Shown in pieces: positions 10,010-18,983 of a stretch of 64,000 bases of DNA. The DNA lies in contig NZ_CP049919.1 of the NCBI RefSeq assembly GCF_015624425.1, positions 5,704,001 to 5,768,000 on the forward strand. Direction: 5' to 3'. Origin of the DNA: Roseateles sp. DAIF2. Lineage in GTDB: Bacteria > Pseudomonadota > Gammaproteobacteria > Burkholderiales > Burkholderiaceae_C. A program made the translations under genes and the position numbers. The notes beneath the pieces were generated by a model. It did no database searches. It saw nothing but the letters and a program-made list of their open reading frames with translations, and had not been told where the DNA came from. Position 1 is the stretch's first letter, and every line of letters begins with the position of its first letter.

Positions 10010-11467
10010 ATGACGACGAGCAAACTGACTTCACCGTTGATCCGGGGCTATGAGGTGGTGATCGGGCTGGAGAACCATGTCCAGCTGTCCACCCAATCGA
10101 AGATCTTCAGCGGCAGCTCCACCGCCTTCGGCGCCGAGCCCAACACCCAGGCCAGCCCGGTCGACCTGGCCCTGCCCGGCACCCTGCCGGTGCTGAACCG
10201 CGCCGCGGTCGAGCGCGCGATCCGCTTCGGCCTGGCGGTCGGCGCCAAGGTGGCACCGCTGTCAATCTTCGCGCGCAAGAACTACTTCTACCCCGACCTG
10301 CCCAAGGGCTACCAGATCAGCCAGTTCGAGATCCCGGTGGTGCAGGGCGGCAAGATCGAGTTCTTCGTCGGCGACGTCAAGCACTCGGTCAACCTGACCC
10401 GCGCGCACCTGGAAGAGGACGCGGGAAAAAGCCTGCACGAGGACTACCACGGTCAGAGCGGCATCGACCTGAACCGCGCCGGCACGCCGCTGCTGGAAAT
10501 CGTCTCCGAGCCCGACATGCGCTCCGGCGCCGAGGCGGCCGAGTACGCCAAGACCCTGCACGCCCTCGTGATGTGGCTGGGCATCTGCGACGGCAATATG
10601 CAGGAAGGCTCGTTCCGCTGCGACGTCAACGTCTCGGTGCGCAAGCCCGGCGCACCCTATGGCACGCGCCGCGAGATCAAGAACCTGAACAGCTTCCGCT
10701 ACCTGCTGCAGGCGGTGGACTACGAGGTGAACTGGCAGATCGACCAGATCGAGGATGGACTGAGCATCCAGCAGGCCACCGTGCTGTTCAACCCCGACAC
10801 CGGCGAGACCCGCGCGATGCGCAGCAAGGAGGACTCGGCCGACTACCGCTACTTCCCCGACCCCGACCTGCCGCCGCTGGTGATCGCGCCGGAATGGGTG
10901 GAGCGGGTCAAGGGCGAGATGCCGGAGCTGCCGGCGGTGATGGCGGCGCGCTTCGAGAGCGTCGACGGCCTGCCGGCCTATGACGCGACGATGATGACCC
11001 AGAGCCTGGGCACTGCGCGCTATTACGAGGCCGCCCGCGAGGCCTGCAAGGCGCCCAAGCTGGTGGCCAACTGGATCATGGGCGAGATCTCGCGCCGGCT
11101 GAATGCCGAGGAGCGCGGCATCGAGGCCGCGCCGGTGACGCCCGCCACCCTGGCGGCGCTGATCCAGCGCATCCAGGACGGCACGATCTCGAACAACGCC
11201 GCCAAGCAGGTGTTCGAGGAACTCTGGACCGTCGGCGGCGAGGTGGACGCCATCATCGAGGCCAAGGGCCTGAAGCAGATGAGCGACACCGGCGAGCTGG
11301 AGCGCATCCTCGACGAGGTGCTGGCCGCCAATGCGAAATCGGTCGAGGAGTTCCGCGCCGGCAAGGAAAAGGCCTTCAACGCCCTCGTGGGTCAGGCCAT
11401 GAAGGCCACCAAGGGCAAGGCCAATCCGGCCGCAGTGAACGAGCTGCTGAAGAAAAAACTCGGCTAA
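10010..11467 (+). CDS. gatB: Asp/Glu-tRNA amidotransferase subunit B
   Basis: A 485-aa GatB, which phosphorylates the misacylated aminoacyl-tRNA and transfers ammonia to it. It starts with the GatB catalytic domain ([20 protein letters not shown], then [11 protein letters not shown] and the HLEEDAGKS motif) and ends in a YqeY-like tRNA-binding tail (about residues 330-485). It is the last gene of gatCAB and is followed by a clear intrinsic terminator. Confidence 0.98.
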   Translation: MTTSKLTSPLIRGYEVVIGLENHVQLSTQSKIFSGSSTAFGAEPNTQASPVDLALPGTLPVLNRAAVERAIRFGLAVGAKVAPLSIFARKNYFYPDLPKGYQISQFEIPVVQGGKIEFFVGDVKHSVNLTRAHLEEDAGKSLHEDYHGQSGIDLNRAGTPLLEIVSEPDMRSGAEAAEYAKTLHALVMWLGICDGNMQEGSFRCDVNVSVRKPGAPYGTRREIKNLNSFRYLLQAVDYEVNWQIDQIEDGLSIQQATVLFNPDTGETRAMRSKEDSADYRYFPDPDLPPLVIAPEWVERVKGEMPELPAVMAARFESVDGLPAYDATMMTQSLGTARYYEAAREACKAPKLVANWIMGEISRRLNAEERGIEAAPVTPATLAALIQRIQDGTISNNAAKQVFEELWTVGGEVDAIIEAKGLKQMSDTGELERILDEVLAANAKSVEEFRAGKEKAFNALVGQAMKATKGKANPAAVNELLKKKLG

Positions 11468-11486
11468 GCCTCGTCGACTTGACCAG

Positions 11487-11517
11487 AAAAAACCGGGCCT
11501 CGACCCGGTTTTCTTCT
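11487..11517. terminator. Bidirectional intrinsic terminator
   Basis: AAAACCGGG (11489-11497) pairs with CCCGGTTTT (11504-11512) around a six-base loop. T-rich sequence follows on the plus strand (TTTTCTTCTT) and an A run precedes it, which serves the convergent minus-strand gene. It closes gatCAB and the pyrE-DUF4124 unit. Confidence 0.85.
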
Positions 11518-11527
11518 TGACGCGTCG

Positions 11528-12190
11528 TCAGTCCAGACTGCCGGGCGGCGCCCCCGCCCAGAGCCGCTTCAAGCGCGCCAGCTCGATGTCATAGAGCTTG
11601 CTGACCCGCACCAGCTCGGCCTTCTGGTTGTCGATCAGCACGCGCTGCGCCTCGGCCGCCACCTCGTTGGCGTCAAGCTGCTGGCGCAGCTTGGCCGGCA
11701 TCGCCTTGCCCTTGTAGAACTCGGCCTCGTCGAGCAGCGGCTTGCGCTCGGTAGCCAGTTCCTGCACGCGCTTCTCGGACACCTGCATGGCCTTGTTGAC
11801 ATCGTCCAGCGCCGCCTCGCGCGCCGCCTGGTGCGCCGCCTCGTTGCGGTAGCGCTGCATCAGGTTGCGATCGCGCCGCACCGCATCCTGCAGCGCCGCG
11901 CGCTCCAGCGCCGCCTTGCGCTCCCTGGCCTCGTAGGCCGCGCGTTCCTCCGGCGACATCGCCGGCGGCACGATCGCGCGCAGCGAGCCATCGGCATTCA
12001 GGATGCGCTGCTCGCGGCTGTTGCACTCGGAGATCAGCCGGTCCGAGGTCAGCCGGCGGCCGTCGGCCGTCACGCAGCTGTAGATCGCGCCGATGCCACC
12101 GCCCTTGGGCTGGGCCCAGGCACCGGCGGCCAGCAGCGGACCGATCAGGGAGAGGGAAACAGCAGCGGCGGCGGCAGCGGTCTTGTGCAT
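11528..12190 (-). CDS. DUF4124-type exported protein with coiled coil
   Basis: A 220-aa protein with a Sec signal peptide (about residues 1-27, cleavage after AGAWA), then a short DUF4124-like motif (IYSCVTADGRRLTSDRLISEC) with two cysteines that probably pair, followed by about 140 residues of charged helix/coiled coil. This layout is common in betaproteobacterial periplasmic proteins of unknown function. The ATG overlaps the pyrE stop (TGATG), so it is co-translated with pyrE, but no link to pyrimidine synthesis is evident. Confidence 0.75.
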   Translation of the reverse strand: MHKTAAAAAAVSLSLIGPLLAAGAWAQPKGGGIGAIYSCVTADGRRLTSDRLISECNSREQRILNADGSLRAIVPPAMSPEERAAYEARERKAALERAALQDAVRRDRNLMQRYRNEAAHQAAREAALDDVNKAMQVSEKRVQELATERKPLLDEAEFYKGKAMPAKLRQQLDANEVAAEAQRVLIDNQKAELVRVSKLYDIELARLKRLWAGAPPGSLD

Positions 12191-12864
12191 CAGACTCCGT
12201 AGCGGTCTCGGTAGGCCTGCACCGCGGCCTGGTGGCCGGCAGCGGCGGGATGGCTGGTGGTTTGGAGATACTGCAACAGGTCCGCCAGGCCGGCAATCGC
12301 AGTGACGGGCAGTTGCAGCTGCTGCGTCACATACTGGACCGCCGACCAGGCCATGTCGACGCCATTCTCGGCCGCCTTTTCCTGGCGGTCCAGCGCGATC
12401 GCCACGCCGCAGGGCGTGGCGCCGGCGGCCTGGATCATCGCGATCGACTCGCGCACCGAGGTACCGGCCGAGATCACGTCGTCGATGATCAGCACCCGGC
12501 CCTTGACCGGCGCGCCGACCAGGGTGCCGCCCTCGCCATGGTCCTTGGCTTCCTTGCGGTTGTAGGCGAAGGGCTTGTTGTGGCCCAGGCGCGCCAGCTC
12601 CATCGAGACCGCCGCTGCCAGCGTGATGCCCTTGTAGGCCGGGCCGAAGATCATGTCGAAGGGCAGGCCGGAGGCGATCAGGCGCTGCGCGTAGAAGCCG
12701 GCCAGGCGGCCCAGCTTGGCGCCGTCGTCGAACAGCCCGGCATTGAAGAAATAGGGGGACAGGCGCCCGGCCTTGGTCTTGAACTCGCCGAAACGCAGCA
12801 CGCCCGCCTCCACCGCGAAGGCGACGAATTCCTGGGCCAGGGGATCGGGGGTACGGCTGCTCAT
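12190..12864 (-). CDS. pyrE: Orotate phosphoribosyltransferase
   Basis: A 224-aa type I phosphoribosyltransferase that makes orotidine 5'-phosphate from orotate and PRPP in de novo pyrimidine synthesis. It carries FNAGLFDDG near the N terminus, the AYNRKEAKDHGEGG loop with catalytic residues, and the PRPP-binding motif VLIIDDVISAGTS. The frame stays open 28 codons upstream, but the ATG at 12864 (MSSRTPDPLAQEF) gives the normal PyrE N terminus. Confidence 0.96.
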   Translation of the reverse strand: MSSRTPDPLAQEFVAFAVEAGVLRFGEFKTKAGRLSPYFFNAGLFDDGAKLGRLAGFYAQRLIASGLPFDMIFGPAYKGITLAAAVSMELARLGHNKPFAYNRKEAKDHGEGGTLVGAPVKGRVLIIDDVISAGTSVRESIAMIQAAGATPCGVAIALDRQEKAAENGVDMAWSAVQYVTQQLQLPVTAIAGLADLLQYLQTTSHPAAAGHQAAVQAYRDRYGV

Positions 12865-12925
12865 GGGATGGCGATAGGTGCGGGTTGGAATCGGCACGCA
12901 TTGTAGATAGGGCGCCACCCCAAGG

Positions 12926-12959
12926 AAAAAGGCCCGGCCCCTAAACAAGGGGCCGGGCC
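12926..12959 (-). terminator. Strong intrinsic terminator of the TonB-receptor gene
   Basis: GGCCCGGCCCC (12931-12941) and its exact complement (12949-12959) form an 11-bp stem with a seven-base loop. The minus strand then reads TTTTT (12926-12930). It lies 32 bases beyond the receptor stop codon. Confidence 0.9.
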
Positions 12960-12990
12960 TCGGCGCGGGGCCGTTCGTGGTGGCTGTTTT

Positions 12991-15228
12991 TTAGAACAGC
13001 GCCTTGAACTGGACGCCGTAGGTGCGCGGGTCGTTGATGAAGCCGGTCATGTTGTCGAAGTCGATGGCCCCGGTGACGCGGATCTGGTTGGTGATGTTGC
13101 GGCCGAAGACGGCCGCCTCGTACTTGCCATTGCCCCAGATGTAGCCCAGGCGCAGGCCGCCTTCCAGCAGCGCCCGGCCGGTGTACTCCTTCGAGTCGTA
13201 CAGGAAGTAGTTGACCTTGGAGCGGTAGGCCCAGTCCGTGTAGATGAAGAACTCGTCGCCGGAGGGCATCGGGATCGCGTAGCGGGCCGTGACGTTGGCG
13301 ATCCACTTCGGCGCATTCGGCAGCACATTGCCGGAGATGCTGTAGTTGCCGCCGGCCACCAGGGGATCCAGCACGACGGGGTTGCTGCCCGAGCGTGGCA
13401 GGGCCAGGGTCCGGTCCTTGATCTCGGTGTCGTTGTAGCTGGTGCCGAGGGTCAGCAGCAGGTTGTCGATCGGGATCAGATCCAGGTTCAGTTCGAAGCC
13501 GCGACCTTGCCCCTTGCTGGCATTGAGCAGGGTGTTGAAGTTGCTGGTGCCGCCGACCGCGGTGATCTGCTGGTCCTTCACCGTGTAGGTGAACACATTG
13601 GCCGACAGGCGCGCACGGCGGTCCCAGAACTCCGACTTCACACCGGCCTCATAGGAGGTGACGGTTTCCGGGCGGGCCTGGCTGAGCGGGCCGAAACCGC
13701 TAGCCGGGTAGATCGACGCGGCGCGGAAGCCGGTGGCAACGCGGGCGTAGAGATTGATCTCCTTGCTCAGCGCGTAGGTGCCGGACAGATCCCAGCTGAC
13801 CTTCTTGTTGTCGGTGCTGGCGCTGGTGCCGTTGCTGGTGTTGACCGTGCCGGACTGCAGGGCCAGGTCCTTCTTGTCCTGGGTGTAGCGCAGGCCGCCG
13901 CGCACGTTCAGCGCCGGGCTCAGCTGATAGTTGACCGAGCCGAACAGGGCCCAGGCCTTGTTGGTCTGGCGGGTCACGACGAACGAGGGGGTCGGGGTCG
14001 CATAGTCGCCCTGCACCATGTCGTAGCGCTCATCGAACAGGTAGAGACCGCCCTGCCAGCGCAGCGGGCCGGCGGTCGTGGACTCGACGCGCAGCTCCTG
14101 GCTCAGCTGGCGATGGTTCTTGAGGGCGTCCGAGGTCTCCATCTGCCAGGTGGCATGGCCTTCGCCGCCGGCATAGGGCGTGGGGCGCGGATCGGCGGAG
14201 AAGGGGTTGTGATAGATGTAGCCGCCGTCGATGTCGGCGCGGCTGAAGGGCTGGACCGCCTCGATCGCGGTGATCGAATGCAGGTTGAAGCCGTCGAAGC
14301 CCCATTTCAGGCGAGCGCTGCCGCCGGTGGCGTGCAGGCGCTGGGTGTTCTGGCCATCGAAATAGGCCTTCTCGGGATCGAAGCCGTCCACCAGCTCATT
14401 GTTGCTGCCCGGCTTGATGACGTTGCCGCGGAACATGCGCGGCGAACCCTTGAGCTCGCGGTTGTGCACATTGAACAGGGCGCTGAAGTCCTGGCCCGGC
14501 TCGTACAGGGCCTGCAGGCGCACCGCGCGGTCGTTGTAGCCCTCGGTTTCCTTGGTCACGGCGGTGGGCAGCTGGTTCTTGACCCAGTTGTCGCGGCGCT
14601 GGACCTGGGCCGACAGGCGGGCCGACCAGGCACCGCCCAGGGGCAGGTTGAAGGCGCCCTCGGCATTGGCCGTGCCGTAGGTGCCGTAGGACACGTTGAA
14701 GTAGCCCTCCTGCTTCTTCGAGGGCTTGACCGACTCGAACTTCACCACGCCGGCCGGCGTGTTGCGGCCGAACAGCGTGCCCTGCGGGCCGGCGATCACC
14801 TCGATGCTCTTCATGTCGAAGGCCGGGAAGCCCTTCAGGATCGGGTTCTCCTGCACCACATCGTCATAGATCAGCGAGACCGGCTGCGAGGCATTCAGGC
14901 GGAAGTCGGTGTTGCCCAGGCCGCGGATGTAAAAGCGCGGGAAGGCACGGCCGAACGAGGATTCGATGTTCAGGCTGGGCACGCGGCCCGACAGGAAGCG
15001 CACGTCCTGGCCCGAGGAGTTCAGCACCTCGAGCTTTTCGCCGCTGATGCTGGAGACGGCGGTCGGCACGTCCTTGATGTTCTCGACGCGGCGCTCGGCC
15101 GTGATCGTGACGGTTTCCAGCTGGGTCTTGTCGCTGGTGGTCTGGGCCAGGGCGGGCCAGGCGGCCAGCGCCAGGCTCACCGACAGGGCCAGCTGCAGGG
15201 GGCGCGTGGCTTGTGGCTTGTTGCTCAT
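12991..15228 (-). CDS. TonB-dependent outer-membrane receptor
   Basis: A 745-aa receptor. It has a signal peptide (residues 1-29, ending WPALAQ), a TonB-box-like segment (LETVTITAERR), a plug domain (DVRFLSGRVPSLNI, FYIRGLGNTDFR, VIAGPQGTLFGRNTPAGVV) and a 22-stranded barrel region ending in the outer-membrane C-terminal Phe (QFKALF). It imports an iron complex, vitamin or carbohydrate by TonB energy. The substrate cannot be told, since no transport or degradation genes are adjacent. The frame continues upstream, but the ATG at 15228 directly precedes the signal peptide. It is monocistronic with its own terminator. Confidence 0.95.
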   Translation of the reverse strand: MSNKPQATRPLQLALSVSLALAAWPALAQTTSDKTQLETVTITAERRVENIKDVPTAVSSISGEKLEVLNSSGQDVRFLSGRVPSLNIESSFGRAFPRFYIRGLGNTDFRLNASQPVSLIYDDVVQENPILKGFPAFDMKSIEVIAGPQGTLFGRNTPAGVVKFESVKPSKKQEGYFNVSYGTYGTANAEGAFNLPLGGAWSARLSAQVQRRDNWVKNQLPTAVTKETEGYNDRAVRLQALYEPGQDFSALFNVHNRELKGSPRMFRGNVIKPGSNNELVDGFDPEKAYFDGQNTQRLHATGGSARLKWGFDGFNLHSITAIEAVQPFSRADIDGGYIYHNPFSADPRPTPYAGGEGHATWQMETSDALKNHRQLSQELRVESTTAGPLRWQGGLYLFDERYDMVQGDYATPTPSFVVTRQTNKAWALFGSVNYQLSPALNVRGGLRYTQDKKDLALQSGTVNTSNGTSASTDNKKVSWDLSGTYALSKEINLYARVATGFRAASIYPASGFGPLSQARPETVTSYEAGVKSEFWDRRARLSANVFTYTVKDQQITAVGGTSNFNTLLNASKGQGRGFELNLDLIPIDNLLLTLGTSYNDTEIKDRTLALPRSGSNPVVLDPLVAGGNYSISGNVLPNAPKWIANVTARYAIPMPSGDEFFIYTDWAYRSKVNYFLYDSKEYTGRALLEGGLRLGYIWGNGKYEAAVFGRNITNQIRVTGAIDFDNMTGFINDPRTYGVQFKALF

Positions 15229-15383
15229 GCAGTCGTACTCCGGGGAAGCTTTGAGAGGAGGTCTAGAAGGGAAAGGGGTGTTTTGCTTTTTTGTGTCTGT
15301 CGGGCACCGCCTGGGCGATCTCCGACAAGCGCCCGAATCTAGCAATTCGCATGCCGAGAAGTCACCTCACTGTCACAAACGCG

Positions 15384-15407
15384 GGGTTTTTGTGTCGCGA
15401 AAAACCC
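15384..15407. promoter_or_regulatory. Inverted repeat between TonB receptor and xthA
   Basis: GGGTTTTT (15384-15391) and AAAAACCC (15400-15407) are perfect complements with an eight-base spacer, in the 235-base divergent region. A second feature, two GTCAC copies at 15361-15375, lies next to it. It could be an operator for the receptor gene. No Fur-box match was recognised. Confidence 0.3.
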
Positions 15408-15463
15408 TAAGCGACCCGGCTGCGATACTGCGGCGCCTCCACCGAGCTTTTTCCCTCTCCGCC

Positions 15464-16252
15464 ATGCGCTTCATCACCGCCAATCTGAACGGCATCCGCT
15501 CCGCCGCCACCAAGGGCTTTTTCGACTGGATGCCGCAGCAGCAAGCCGATGCGGTCGGCGTGCAGGAGGTCAAGGCCCAGAACGATGTGGTCGAGGGTGT
15601 GTTCTGCACCCACGACAAACTGAAGGGCCATTTCCACTACGCGCAGAAGAAGGGCTACTCCGGCGTCGGCCTCTACACCGCGGAGGAGCCGAGCGACGTG
15701 ATCTATGGCATCGGCGTCGAGGAGTTCGACCTCGAGGGCCGCTGGATCGAGAAGCGCTTCGACAAGCCCGGCCGCAAGCTCAGCCTGATCAGCTGCTATT
15801 TCCCCAGCGGCTCCAGCGGTGAGGAGCGCCAGCAGGCGAAGTTCCGCTTCCTGGCCGCGATGTATCCGCACCTGATGCAGCTGAAGTCCGAGCGCGAGTT
15901 CATCCTGGTCGGCGACGTCAACATCGCCCACAAGGAGATCGACCTGAAGAACTGGAAGGGCAATCTGAAGAACAGCGGCTTCCTGCCCGAGGAGCGCGCC
16001 TGGGTCACCCAGCTGATCGATCCCGAGCAGGGCGGCCTGGTCGACGTGTTCCGCACCCTGAACGACAAGCCCGAGCAATACACCTGGTGGAGCAACCGCG
16101 GCCAGGCCTATGCGAAGAACGTGGGCTGGCGCCTGGACTACCACTTCGCCACGCCCAAGCTGGCCGCGCTGGCGCAGCGCGAGGCCATCTTCACCGGTAC
16201 CAAGTTCAGCGACCATGCGCCGCTGACGATCGACTACGACTTCAAGCTCTGA
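15464..16252 (+). CDS. xthA: Exodeoxyribonuclease III
   Basis: A 262-aa AP endonuclease / 3'-5' exonuclease of the EEP superfamily, acting in base-excision repair. Metal and catalytic motifs are present: TANLNGIRSA, VQEVKAQ (metal Glu), GDVNIAH, RLDYHFAT and the C-terminal SDHAPL with catalytic His. The open frame runs further upstream. The ATG at 15464 gives the canonical MRFITANLNGIRSA start. Confidence 0.97.
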   Translation: MRFITANLNGIRSAATKGFFDWMPQQQADAVGVQEVKAQNDVVEGVFCTHDKLKGHFHYAQKKGYSGVGLYTAEEPSDVIYGIGVEEFDLEGRWIEKRFDKPGRKLSLISCYFPSGSSGEERQQAKFRFLAAMYPHLMQLKSEREFILVGDVNIAHKEIDLKNWKGNLKNSGFLPEERAWVTQLIDPEQGGLVDVFRTLNDKPEQYTWWSNRGQAYAKNVGWRLDYHFATPKLAALAQREAIFTGTKFSDHAPLTIDYDFKL

Positions 16253-16260
16253 GGCGCCGC

Positions 16261-16278
16261 CGGGCCGGACCCGGCCCG
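16261..16278. terminator. Hairpin between convergent xthA and DUF2165 genes
   Basis: CGGGCCGG and CCGGCCCG (16261-16268, 16271-16278) are perfect complements separated by two bases, filling the 27-base gap between convergent stops. There is no T run, so a terminator role is only suggested by position. Confidence 0.4.
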
Positions 16279-16279
16279 C

Positions 16280-16765
16280 TCAAGCCCACGGCGTATTGAA
16301 GAGGAAGAAGGCGACGACGGCCCAGATCAGCAGCGCGACATGGGTCAGCTGCAGGCCCTCCTGGCGGATCCAGTAGCCGAACCACAGGCCGCCCAGGTGC
16401 ATCGCGAACAGGAAGGCGGTGAAGCCGCTCAGGGCCAGGTTCAGCCAGGGCCGCGCCGCGCCCAGGTCGCCGACGACCAGCAGCTGCCAGCAGCCCGCCC
16501 AGCCCGCGCCCGCGGCCGCGAGCTGCAGCGCCAGCACCCCCAGCAGCGCCAGGCGATGCAGGGCCGGCGAGGCGATCGCCCGCGAGAGCAGCGGCGTGTC
16601 GATCGCGGGCGGCTGGCGCAGCGGCGCCATCGACATCGTCGCGCCGACCGCGGCCGCCGAGCCGGCGAAGGCGCGGATGTTGTTGATCGCGCTGATGCTC
16701 AGCCAGACCGCCAGGCCGAGGGCGTGGACCGACAGGAACAGCGCCAGCGAGAGCTGCAGCTTCAT
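16280..16765 (-). CDS. DUF2165 small integral membrane protein
   Basis: A 161-aa protein with four predicted transmembrane helices. It matches the DUF2165 pattern (SISAINNIRAFAG after the first helix, conserved W and G in the last two, ending VVAFFLFNTPWA). The function of the family is unknown. The ATG overlaps the MFS stop (ATGA), so it is translated with the transporter, and both are divergent from a Cys-rich regulator that may control them. Confidence 0.85.
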   Translation of the reverse strand: MKLQLSLALFLSVHALGLAVWLSISAINNIRAFAGSAAAVGATMSMAPLRQPPAIDTPLLSRAIASPALHRLALLGVLALQLAAAGAGWAGCWQLLVVGDLGAARPWLNLALSGFTAFLFAMHLGGLWFGYWIRQEGLQLTHVALLIWAVVAFFLFNTPWA

Positions 16766-18195
16766 CGAGCCTCCCGTCCGGCTCGGCGGGTGATCCGCTG
16801 CGCCAGCAGCGCGGCTCCGGCGGGCGCCAGCGCGAAGCTGGCGAACAGCCAGACGGCGGCGGACTGCGCACCGGCCAAGCCGCCCGGGCGGGTGAGCCCC
16901 GCCGCATTCGCCAGCAACCCCGCGACAGCCGCGCCGATGGCCATGCCATAGAGCTGCACCGTGGTGATGGCGGCCGACGCGGTGCCTGTTTCGCCGCTCG
17001 GCGCCAGGGTCATGACGCGCGTGACCAAGTGCGGCCAGCCGAGGCCCACGCCGGCCCCGACGCAGGCCAGCGCGACGCCGCAGAGCGCGCTGAAGGCGCG
17101 CGCCGGCAGGCCCGCGCCGGCCGGCACCAGCAGCGCCAGGGCCAGCAGGCCGGCCGTGCACAACACCGGCCCGGCCCGCAGCAGGCGCGCAGCCCGGTCA
17201 CCCCCGCAACCGGAGGACAGCAGCGAGCCCGCGCTCCAGCCGGCCGCCATCGCGGCGGTCAGGTAGCCCGCCGCCAGCGGCGTGTGGCCATGCAGGGTCT
17301 GCAGGAAATAGGGCACGAAGATCTCGGTGGTGGTGCCGACCAGCAGCAGGGCGACGCTGGCGTAGACCGCGCCCAGCGGCGATCGCAGCCGCGTGGCGCC
17401 GGTGGGCAGCAGGCGCACGCTCGCCCGGCGGTCCCAGGCGATGGCCGCCGCGCCCAGCGCCAGCCCCGCAGCGACGCCCAGGCCCTGCAACGCCAACCCC
17501 GGCGCCAAGCCACCCGCCGCCACCGCGAGAACCGAGGCCGCCAGCAAGGCGACCTGCGGCAGCGGCAGCCCCGCCCGCGGCTGGCCGGCCGCGCCCCCGC
17601 GCAGCTTCAGCGCGACCAGCAGCGTCTGCAGCAGCGAGACCGGCAACAGCGTCCAGAAGGCCCAGCGCCAATGCCCGGCCTGCGCATACAGGCCGCCCAC
17701 CGCGGGCCCGCACAGGGTCGCCACGCCCCACATGCCGGACACCAGGGCCACGGCGCGCGGCCACAGCACGGGCGGGAAGACGATCCGTATCAGCGCATAG
17801 CTCAGGGCGGCCAGGGTGCCGCCGCCCAGCCCCTGCACGCTGCGTCCGATCAGCATCCAGGGCATCGACGGCGCGCCCGCACACAGAGCCGAGCCGAGCG
17901 CAAAGACCGCCAGGGCGGCCAGACAGGCGCTACGGGGCCCCGCCGCCGCGAGCAGCCGGACCGACAGCACGGCGCCGACGATCGAGGCCACCACGAAGAG
18001 CGTGGTGTTCCAGGCGTACCAGTCCAGGCCGCCGATGTCCTGGACCACCGAGGGCAGGACGGTGGTGACGATATGCACATTGATCGCATGCAGCGCCACG
18101 CCACCCGTCAGGGCCAGGGCCAGCCAGCCGTTGGTGCCGGTGAACAGCGCGCTCCACGGGGCGGCAGCGGGGGATGGAGGAGATTCGGAACTCAT
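16762..18195 (-). CDS. MFS transporter (drug-exporter type)
   Basis: A 477-aa major facilitator protein with about 13-14 hydrophobic segments, starting with a helix containing HAINVHIVTTVLPSVVQDIGG and a GRSVQGLGGG motif in helix 4-5, as in EmrB/QacA-like DHA2 exporters. The charged A-motif between helices 2 and 3 is poor (LLAAAGPRS). The substrate is unknown. The start is the ATG at 18195; a TTG two codons earlier is less likely. It is divergently transcribed from the SufR-like regulator at 18269. Confidence 0.85.
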   Translation of the reverse strand: MSSESPPSPAAAPWSALFTGTNGWLALALTGGVALHAINVHIVTTVLPSVVQDIGGLDWYAWNTTLFVVASIVGAVLSVRLLAAAGPRSACLAALAVFALGSALCAGAPSMPWMLIGRSVQGLGGGTLAALSYALIRIVFPPVLWPRAVALVSGMWGVATLCGPAVGGLYAQAGHWRWAFWTLLPVSLLQTLLVALKLRGGAAGQPRAGLPLPQVALLAASVLAVAAGGLAPGLALQGLGVAAGLALGAAAIAWDRRASVRLLPTGATRLRSPLGAVYASVALLLVGTTTEIFVPYFLQTLHGHTPLAAGYLTAAMAAGWSAGSLLSSGCGGDRAARLLRAGPVLCTAGLLALALLVPAGAGLPARAFSALCGVALACVGAGVGLGWPHLVTRVMTLAPSGETGTASAAITTVQLYGMAIGAAVAGLLANAAGLTRPGGLAGAQSAAVWLFASFALAPAGAALLAQRITRRAGREAR

Positions 18196-18257
18196 GGACA
18201 ACGGCAGCAGACGGGAAGGCCGGATCGGCCTAAAATCAAAGCAATTACTTGGATATT

Positions 18258-18292
18258 AAAGTGCCACCATGATTTACACAAGCAAGCACTTT
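18258..18292. promoter_or_regulatory. Operator-like inverted repeat over the regulator start
   Basis: AAAGTGC (18258-18264) and GCACTTT (18286-18292) are perfect complements 21 bases apart and straddle the regulator ATG at 18269. The 73-base divergent region is an AT-rich island (for example TTGGATATTAAAG) in an otherwise GC-rich window, as expected for promoters. Autoregulation is an inference. Confidence 0.4.
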
Positions 18293-18943
18293 GAAAATCA
18301 AACAGACCTGCCGACGGCCGATCGCATCCTGTTCTTCGTCAAGAGCCGGGGCGCGGCCTCGACCGCCGCGCTGGCCGCGGCGCTGGGCATGACGCCGGAG
18401 GCGGCGCGCCAGCAGGTGCAGAAGCTGGTGGCGTCGGGCCTGCTGGAGGGCCGGCAGGAGGCGGTGTCCGGCGTCGGCCGCCCGCGCCAGAACTGGGTGC
18501 TGACCGCGGCCGGCAACGGCCGCTTCCCGGACATGCATGCGCAGCTGACCGTGCAGATGATCGACTCGGTGCGCCAGGTGTTCGGCGAGGAAGGGCTCAA
18601 CCGACTGATCGCGCAGCGCGAGGCCGGTGCCCGGGCCACCTATCTGCAGCGCTGCGATGGGTCGAGCCTGCAGCAGCGGCTCGAACAGCTCGCCGCCGTC
18701 CGCAGCGAAGAGGGCTACATGGCGCGCGTCGAGCGCGACGCGGACGACTGGCTGCTGATCGAGGACCATTGCCCGATCTGCATCGCCGCGCGCAGCTGCC
18801 AGGGCTTCTGCCGCTCCGAGCTGCAGCTGTTCCAGGAGGTGGCCGGCGCCGAGGCCCAGGTCCGGCGCGAGCAGCATCTGCTGGCCGGTGCGACGCGCTG
18901 CGTCTATCGCATCACCGGGGCGCAGCCCGCACGGTCCGCCTAG
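18269..18943 (+). CDS. Cys-rich winged-helix regulator (SufR/DeoR-like)
   Basis: A 224-aa regulator with an N-terminal winged helix (residues 16-82, MTPEAARQQVQKL recognition helix, GRPRQNWVLT wing). Its C-terminal domain carries six cysteines: Cys129, then His167-Cys168-x2-Cys171-x5-Cys177-x3-Cys181, and Cys211. This cysteine layout resembles SufR-type Fe-S cluster regulators, so a redox- or iron-sulfur-responsive switch is plausible. The likely target is the divergent MFS-DUF2165 pair. The N terminus just after the ATG overlaps an inverted repeat that may be its own operator. Confidence 0.8.
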   Translation: MIYTSKHFENQTDLPTADRILFFVKSRGAASTAALAAALGMTPEAARQQVQKLVASGLLEGRQEAVSGVGRPRQNWVLTAAGNGRFPDMHAQLTVQMIDSVRQVFGEEGLNRLIAQREAGARATYLQRCDGSSLQQRLEQLAAVRSEEGYMARVERDADDWLLIEDHCPICIAARSCQGFCRSELQLFQEVAGAEAQVRREQHLLAGATRCVYRITGAQPARSA

Positions 18944-18983
18944 GCGCTTTCCTTCATTGGTGGGGTCGACAAACGGCCCGAGA

